Source: Hydractinia symbiolongicarpus (taxonomy: Eukaryota > Cnidaria > Hydrozoa > Anthoathecata > Hydractiniidae). Taken from it: a DNA stretch of 64,000 nt. Where the stretch lies: positions 13,084,001 to 13,148,000 of the forward strand of contig NC_079876.1 of the NCBI RefSeq assembly GCF_029227915.1, given 5' to 3'. The notes beneath the pieces were generated by a model, which saw only the letters and a program-made list of their open reading frames with translations, was not told where the DNA came from and ran no database searches. The position numbers and the translations under genes are program-made. Of the stretch, positions 56,781 to 64,000 are shown piece after piece (the first letter of the stretch is position 1; every line of letters begins with the position of its first letter).

Positions 56781-59240
56781 TCACGAACTAAGTTTGAAAT
56801 TTGTGTGGACGAATTTATGTTTTTCAACGTTACTCTACAATTCTGCATAATAAACATGTTTTTATATGTCATTGTGCACTCAAAGAAAAAAGGTAAATGA
56901 GACGGTTGGAGTAAGCGCTTTGTCCTTAGTATTTTCTCTCTATCCGTTAAATTTTATTGCGTAAAAAAAACAGCTCAAAAAATAATACACTTTAGTAGTA
57001 CGTAGATTAAAAATAATTGTTTTATATGATAAACTTTCTATTTTTTATTTCCCTCTCTTTTATCATTTAGCTAAGACTGTTTAGCAGTAAAATGAGCTAC
57101 GTTCACATTTTAGTGAAAACGAAAGTTTGTTTCGCCGATAAAGTGAATATAAAACATGTTCTTTTTCTTATAAAATACTTTTTGTTAGCTTTGCATATGG
57201 GAGAAAGAGTGTATAGAATTTATTTTTATTTAAAAGTTCCACCTATGTGGAACAAAATTTTCAGTTTCTTGACAAGCGCCAGATAGTGGCAGTCAACAGT
57301 ACCCTCGAAACAATTTTAAAATCTTTTATGTTGCCTCAACTAGCTTTATTAGCCATATTTTGTATACTTTTACGAAAACCTGAGAATACACAGCCAGTTT
57401 GAAAAATGGTTATATGGGTACCAAATATATAATAAGCCGTGTCCAATATCACATTCAAGATGATAAAAGATTTTTTTTTTATTCCAATACCCATGAAACG
57501 TTTCCCTGCGTTTAGCTTGACTTTCGTGGAAGCCACTAAACTCCGAAGTTCATAGTTGTTTGAAAGTACATTTCAAAAACTCGACATCCCTGCAAAATAA
57601 TGCTATAACTCGAAAGATGAAAATAATTCACTTTCTCTATTGCTTTGTGAGTTTTAAAAATAAAATAAAATCGCTTAAACTTTCTTGTTAAATATTCATA
57701 GCTTAAAAAATTAGACTCCGGATGTTCTTAAGTTTTCAAAAATTATCAGCAAATGTGTAAGACTAGAAAATATCAAAAATTATGTTCGGGTTTAAGTACA
57801 GCCACAACTAGAGACAAATAGACAAACAAATGAACAAATACACGAACACATAAAGATAAACAGAAAGAAGAATAAAAAAAATAAAAATAATAAACCAGAA
57901 AACTTGCCTGTGACTTTAAGCGATGTTTGTTTCAAAAAATCTGTATGTCTTTCCTCACTGAAAGGTAAAGTTTTTTCTACCAAGCCCATCTGATTTTATC
58001 GACTGTCGCGAGTTATTTGATTGGTTCTATAGATAGCTATCTCTTTGTTCACAAAATTATAAAAACATTTTTAGCAACGTAATACAAAACCAATTGTCAA
58101 TTTTATAACCAATCAAATCTCTTTCATATTTACGGTAGCCGTATATTATTTTAAACAGAGATCACAGAAGTTTTATTTTTATTTTTGATTTTGCTATATA
58201 ATGTTAGCTAATTAGGATACGCAGTCATTATCGGTTATAGTATCTTTTGTTAATTTACCTTATTGATAAACAAGTGAGGTCAAAAAGTGACCAAATTCTT
58301 GCTAAGTAACTATTATTTTTTGTCGACCAACCATATTTACTGATTTGTTTAACTGACCAAATATTTTTGCTGATTTTACTTGTACCAGTCACTGCGTTAA
58401 ATAACATTTCAAGTGAGTGTAATTGAGCAGAGGAAAATGAAAGCTGAGAAGGAAGAGCGAAAAAGAAATGGAAAACCAAAGCAGAAAAAGTGTGTAAATA
58501 AAAGAAAAAGAGAAAAATAATCATTGAAATTGACGGATTTATATACAGTTTTCATTTTCCTTCTGTTTAAAGTTTTTTTAGACGGAAAAATCATTAAAAA
58601 TTCAAACTTTTTTTTTTTTTTTTTAAGAAAGCCAGAATCGCTATTCATATTTGTAATCTCTATGAATCTAGAAAACCAACACATAAAAAATCCGTTTTTA
58701 ATGTTTTTTAAAATTAAACACTTTTCTCAGCCAGAATCACACTGAAAATAGTTTCAATTAGTTAAAGCTAAAGATAGTTAAATATCTACGTCACGTCTTT
58801 GTGACTTCACTACATTAGTTACTTTCAGTTTACTTAAAAAAATATGACGATAATTTTTAAGAACAAGTGCAATATCTGGTTAATCCTATAAACCGAGCAT
58901 CATTGTAATTTGATATAATCGTCAGATGATTGTTCAACTGTAGTAATCGTTCCATATTGCGTTTATCTCACAAAAGTATTTAGGTATGCTTAATAACTAC
59001 CGCTGAGGTATAAGTTAAGCAATCGAATTAAACACAAAACTCCTTAAATAAATATAACCTCACTAACCTAAAGTGACAGTTTAACTCAAAATCTCTACGG
59101 TGGAGGGTACTGGCACTACTCTTTAATAGCTTTAATGTCTGAACAAAAACAAAATTGAACTGTAAATATTTATTCTGTCTGTTTCGCAAAAATAATTACC
59201 GACAAGTTCTCGATTTTCAAGAAAACAATCACACTGTAAG
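56781..59240. other. Non-coding
   Basis: AT-rich, with poly-T at about 58610-58625. Frames here have the composition of translated non-coding DNA and show no domain. Confidence 0.45.
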
Positions 59241-59254
59241 CATAAGGAAAAAAT

Positions 59255-59655
59255 ATCAGGTGCCCGCGGCAATTTTAATTGAGCATATCTTTTTTTGTGC
59301 ATGATATTGAATGTTCAAATTTGATGACTTTTTCTAACTTATATTATAGATTACGGCAAAAAAAATTTCAATTTCCTGGAATGTCCCGCCATTTTTGAAC
59401 ACATGGTGTGTTTTATTTAGAATTTTTTTTTCAGGAAGTCAATATAAAGCAGTTTTGTTGCGTTGTCAGAATTTTTGTATTATCAGGAGGAGAAAATTTT
59501 ATATATATATGACGTCATTTATGATCCCTATGACGTCATCAATTTTTTGCCTGGAATGAGTTTGTACTAAGACATTCTACAACTGTGCCAAGTTTCATCA
59601 CTTAAGCGTAAGTGGTTCAGGATTTATGACCCGCGGGCGCTTTGTCACCCCCACA
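59255..59655. repeat. Probable dispersed repeat with GCCCGCGG ends
   Basis: Left edge GGTGCCCGCGGCAATTTT; right edge GACCCGCGGGCGCTTTGTC. GC-rich inverse edges enclose AT-rich sequence with two TATGACGTCAT boxes. A segment (GACTTTTTCTAACTT) recurs near 47625. Probably a transposon relic of unknown type. Confidence 0.4.
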
Positions 59656-59659
59656 ACAA

Positions 59660-60390
59660 ACTGCTGCTGTCAAAATATATAATCACCAATATTTACTCAC
59701 TAATAGAGTTGCTAAAGTTTTGACTTCATTATTGAGTTTGCTGACAACTGATCTAGACGTAGTTTGAAATTTTGACTTCAATAATGTATTTGTTGACAGC
59801 TAATCTGAACACATGACAACTAGAATCAATTACGTAAAGACGCAGTATGTTGTTTTAAATTATATCAGTCAAAAGCGTTGGTGTTGGAATGCTATTGTCT
59901 GGATCTGTTAATTAGAAATTTAGTTCAGATTTTTATCTCTATCACGAAAATATGTTGCAGAGTTTAGAGTCAAAGTTGCTATTAGGCAAGCCTTCAAGTC
60001 CCTATTTTCAATAAAAGCTAAAACATGCCTATTTTGTTATCCTTAAGTACTCATAAATTTTTCATTGCCATTAGCTCAACTCCTTCGAATGACAACAAAA
60101 AACTGCTATTGCCAAAATATTTAATCACTAATAGAGTTGCTGAAACTACGGACGCAGTTTGAAATTTTGACTTCATTAATGAATTTGATGACAGATAATC
60201 TGAACACATGACAACTAGAATCATTTACGTAAAGACGCAGTATGTTGTTTAAATTAGATCATTGAAAAGCGTTGGAGTTGGAATGCTATTGACAAGATCT
60301 GTTAATTAGAGATTTTTTTCTTTATCACGAAAATATGTTGACAGAGTTTGTGTAGAGCCAAAGTTGCTATTATGTGTGTATTCTTTTAAC
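59660..60390. repeat. Two direct copies of a roughly 280-bp segment
   Basis: 59700-59985 and 60115-60380 share AACACATGACAACTAGAATC, TTTACGTAAAGACGCAGTAT, GGAATGCTATTG and ATCACGAAAATATGTTG in order. The copies differ by many small changes. No coding frame. Confidence 0.85.
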
Positions 60391-63300
60391 AAAATTAAAA
60401 ATGCGGTAACTCCTTGTGACTCGTGTTTGTATATCTCAATTATGACAAGAATATAAAAAAGGTTCAAACTTGAGTCCTTTGTTCTCGTTTATAACAGGTA
60501 AATCAACCCTTGCAGCTAGAAAATTCTTTTCTTTTCTGATAGCAAAATTTTCAAAAGTAAATTGTTACAGTAATAATTTCTTGATCTACATCATATCAAA
60601 AAAAAGTAGTGAATAAAACTACTTATTAATTGTATCATGCCAAAACTGTCCGAAAAAAGAGTCTGGGAACAAGATTGATTTTAGCATTCTAAAGAATTCG
60701 CAACATGTTTGAATTATTTCCTAATGGTTGAACCAAGCCAACATAACAAAAAAATAATTTTGCAGGAATATTGTACCAGTCGTTGAAATATCAGAATTAT
60801 TTATGCAAAATTTGCGTTTTTCATTCTCCCAATTATGTTGTTGTAAAAGAAATGCTTTTTGTATGCTTTCCTTTAAATTAAATATTTGGGAATTTTTATA
60901 ACAGTACCGAAATACAATTCACTGCGGAAGTCATTTGATTCTCTGATGTATTTTAGTTTTTAATATTTGTAGGCCTAAACACTCTTCCTCCTTTTATGCA
61001 AAACTCATGTATAGAACACAATACAGACTACCTTCCTATGCATCAAAATAATAACAAATCTTTGCAAGTTTGAAAAAGGCTGAGGTATTTCGAAATGTAC
61101 TTTTCAACTTACAGCCTCTTCCAGAACACCTTCCTCGCCAACCAGAGAAATCATAATACCGCTTGCCTTATATGCTACGACCAGAATCTTTGCAGTCTAG
61201 GTTTCAGTATTATACGCGTCTGCGGTATTCTCTGATGAAATATAATGGGAACAGACAAAAATAATTCTTAGGAGAAGATTTAAAAAGTTATTATAAGTGA
61301 AGCTATAAAGACTAAATTCTTAATATAACGTGGAAGAAATTTATAGACCCAGCAGAGAAGAAATCCGAATGGTCTTATGAGAAGTTAGAAGATCAGCGCC
61401 AATATTGTTTGTCGGATGAAAACTAGACTTTTGCATGATTTAACTGAATTTATGTGACCCGAAAATATTCTCATTTTTTTGATGGTTTTATCTTAAAATG
61501 CTCTGAGTGCCTTGCCCGTCGTCGCTCTAGGTTGATGTAGGTGGCCTGTATAAAATCCTTAAACTAAACCATAACATCGGAGTTAAACTCATTAGACTTT
61601 TGTCCAGCAACAATGTCCCAATCATTTTTACATCATATTTATTTCACCTAGTGTTTTATTAACGCCGGCGCGATTTCCTTTGTGTATTACAAAAACCGTC
61701 ACAAAAACAACTCATTGGCTTCAAAAAGGAATGTTCCAGGACACCGGGCGACTTAAAACGTCCTTTAAAAATCTGCAGAGACAATGTTTATCTTTTATAA
61801 TGAGAAAGTTTAGCTTGGTTAGTATCATGACGTATATTTCGGCGATTCTCAGAAGATCATGTTTTTATCAGTATAAGAGATTACGTAACTTCGTTCCCAG
61901 GACTTTTTTGTCATTTGGTGTAATAGGGCGCTTGCTTATAGGATAAACGACCCTAAAAAAATTGTGTAAAGCCTGTACACATCTTATATAACTCGAAATT
62001 CGTGGAAGAAAATTCTAGAAAAAAGAGTTCCTAATTATCCCCCGATGTGCTAACAAAAGTTTTTGCCCGGTTTTTTAGTAATAGGTTCACTCTTTCGTCA
62101 CTTTCAGGGGAAGGGGACATGCCTCGGTCATACGGAGAAGTACCGGCTTAAATGCGTTCAAAGAACAGAAAACTTTGCAATTTTGCAATTTTTATCCCTC
62201 TCAGTAAAGTTTATGTTTTTGAACATTCTAAAAAAAATCGCGAAAAAATATAGATAATCGTCGACTCGCAAAGGTTTTTGTTCTTATCACATAAGCAGTC
62301 CTATCTTATCTCTTACTCCCCTTCCCTTTCTTAAACGTCTGATTTACAACAAGAGTGGCGTATAATAGAAAAAAATAGAGATGATTGACTTGTATTTCGA
62401 TATTCTAATGAGGTTGCACAGTAGCTGACTGTTTTCAGTATCTACCCTCTCATACCAAAAGGCGAAAAAGTTAACACGGCTGTGTCGCTATCAATATATA
62501 TATAAAGGTATATATAAAGCTATATGCATAGTTCTTTTTAAACATGTTTACTAAAAAAATACAAACATGTGTAAAGCGTACTGAAAATGATAGGCTGTTT
62601 AATAGCTTTTTACCCATTCTGGTCTTGATTTCTAGTCTTTACGTCATAGACATGTATCACATTCGCTTACGCATGCGAAACAAGCTGTAATGATGGTCGT
62701 TTAAGCCCACTCATGGGTACAATTATGTCATTTTTATTTTCAAATATCTAGGGAAATATTATGAAGTAGGCAAAATAAAATGTTTCTTTTATTGTTTAAT
62801 AATATGAACTTATTCACATTTATTTGTTTTTTCCTGAGGTACAATTCAATTTGATCTCACATGTATAAATACTTATAATAATACTAGGCGGTACCACGAA
62901 TTTACACTAATTGCCAAAGTTTATTTTATATTTTTGAACATCGACATTTTCTCATGTCACTCAGTGTGTTTTTTATAAAATCTGCTGACACATAATCTGT
63001 TTACTCTATTAAAATTGATCATTAAATTATATTGTATCATTAAAAACTATATATCAATTATCATTAAAAAGAGTGGGCGTAAGGAATGCTATTATTTGGC
63101 ACTGTGTTAAAGTTATCCATATGTCTAGTGAAGCCTCTTATATTGTAAAAAGATGTTAATAATCTGTTACGTAGAACATATTCACTAATTACTTTATAGA
63201 CAATATAAAATTCTGCTACGTTTAACGGCTCTATGCTTTCCTTGAGTGGATAAAAACATTCAGTTTATTTGACATGCAATGAGATAGTAAACTTAAAATT

Positions 63301-64000
63301 AAATTTTGTGCGTCATGCAAATTTTCATATCTCAAATAAACAATCGAGCTTGGACTTATTTTTAGGATATTCCTAAATTCTGACATATTTTTGGTAGTGT
63401 ATCCTTATTAAAAAGTCCGTACACAAAGCAAGCTGAAGAAAGCAGGCTCAAGACACAAAAAGGAACTTAATATTAAAGGGAGAGTTGAACTCTTAAAGTT
63501 GAAACGGCTAAAAAATCGTTTCACACCTAAATTTATCTCTCTAACCTAAACTGTAAACAACTCACTTGCTTTTCTTTGGTTTTCTCAGTAGGTAGCTAGC
63601 TAGCGTTCTTTGGATTAAAGTACAATCATTGTCTGATATATTTTCAATTAGTTCTCTTTGTGACGTTATAACATCGAAAGTTTCTCTTCTTTTAAAAAAT
63701 ATTACTAACAAACAGCATCAACTTTTTATACTCGCTCAAAAACACAGTTAGTTTTTTGCATTCTAGATTCAAGTTAATACTCAAATGCGATAGTTTTTTA
63801 TAAAACTAAGCAACCTCGGTCCCAGAACACAAATGGCAAACTGTGCACAAAACGGCTACTGAATAAAAGTTCATGATGATAGTGTTGACTTTGAAGACCA
63901 GACCGACTGGCTTGGTCTGCTCCATAATAAATCAATTTACATGTTACAGCCATCATAATAAACTGAAACAAACAAATAAGAAGTTTTGATATTAAAAATA
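60391..64000. other. Non-coding to window end
   Basis: No convincing exon. TCGTTCCCAGG-type motifs near 61892 and CCTCGGTCCCAG near 63813 match the foldback family at 657-775. A TATATATA run is at about 62493-62525. Confidence 0.45.

Noticed and set aside
58255-58745. Phe-rich minus frames of about 90 codons with a possible signal peptide
   Set aside because: AT-rich composition artefacts; two overlapping frames look equally good and neither has a domain.

Overview
The window is eukaryotic and very AT-rich, with split genes that have GT/AG introns, dense transposable elements and long non-coding stretches. Gene and transposon content (TIR-domain receptor-like genes, a Polinton-like element with BRO-like genes, an ISL2EU-type transposon with a YqaJ gene, an APE-type LINE) fits a cnidarian, probably a medusozoan. 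That assignment is inference; no marker gene settles it.

Layout. 1-3.2 kb: a 283-bp (TTA)n microsatellite, a TTAA-flanked repeat element and two head-to-tail mini-Helitrons. 3.8-18.8 kb (+): a nine-exon hydroxypyruvate isomerase-like gene. Its first intron carries a Helitron, a broken LINE with a nested TA-flanked MITE, and a second inverted-repeat element. Its last intron carries a decayed ISL2EU-like transposon and a GA minisatellite. 20.3-32.2 kb: an 11.8-kb Polinton/Maverick-like element bounded by about 230-bp inverted repeats, with remnants of protein-primed DNA polymerase B, packaging ATPase, a candidate structural protein, two BRO-like genes, zinc-finger and membrane proteins. Nearly all its genes are broken and no integrase is visible. 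33.8-34.5 kb (+): a small three-exon gene of unknown function. 37.1-37.6 kb (-): an ankyrin-repeat exon. 42.2-47.4 kb (-): the most interesting gene, joining an N-terminal TIR domain to a superfamily-1-helicase-like P-loop module and a fibronectin type III domain. 48.8-50.6 kb (-): a decayed tandem copy of it, cut off inside Walker A. 50.7-64 kb: Helitrons, local duplications and non-coding DNA with no gene I can support.

The two TIR-helicase units share the same exon pattern, including a 28-nt microexon, so they are a local gene-family expansion of the kind seen in innate immune loci. The metabolic gene and the TIR gene are unrelated neighbours. All splice junctions were read by eye, checked only for phase and GT/AG, and have no transcript support.
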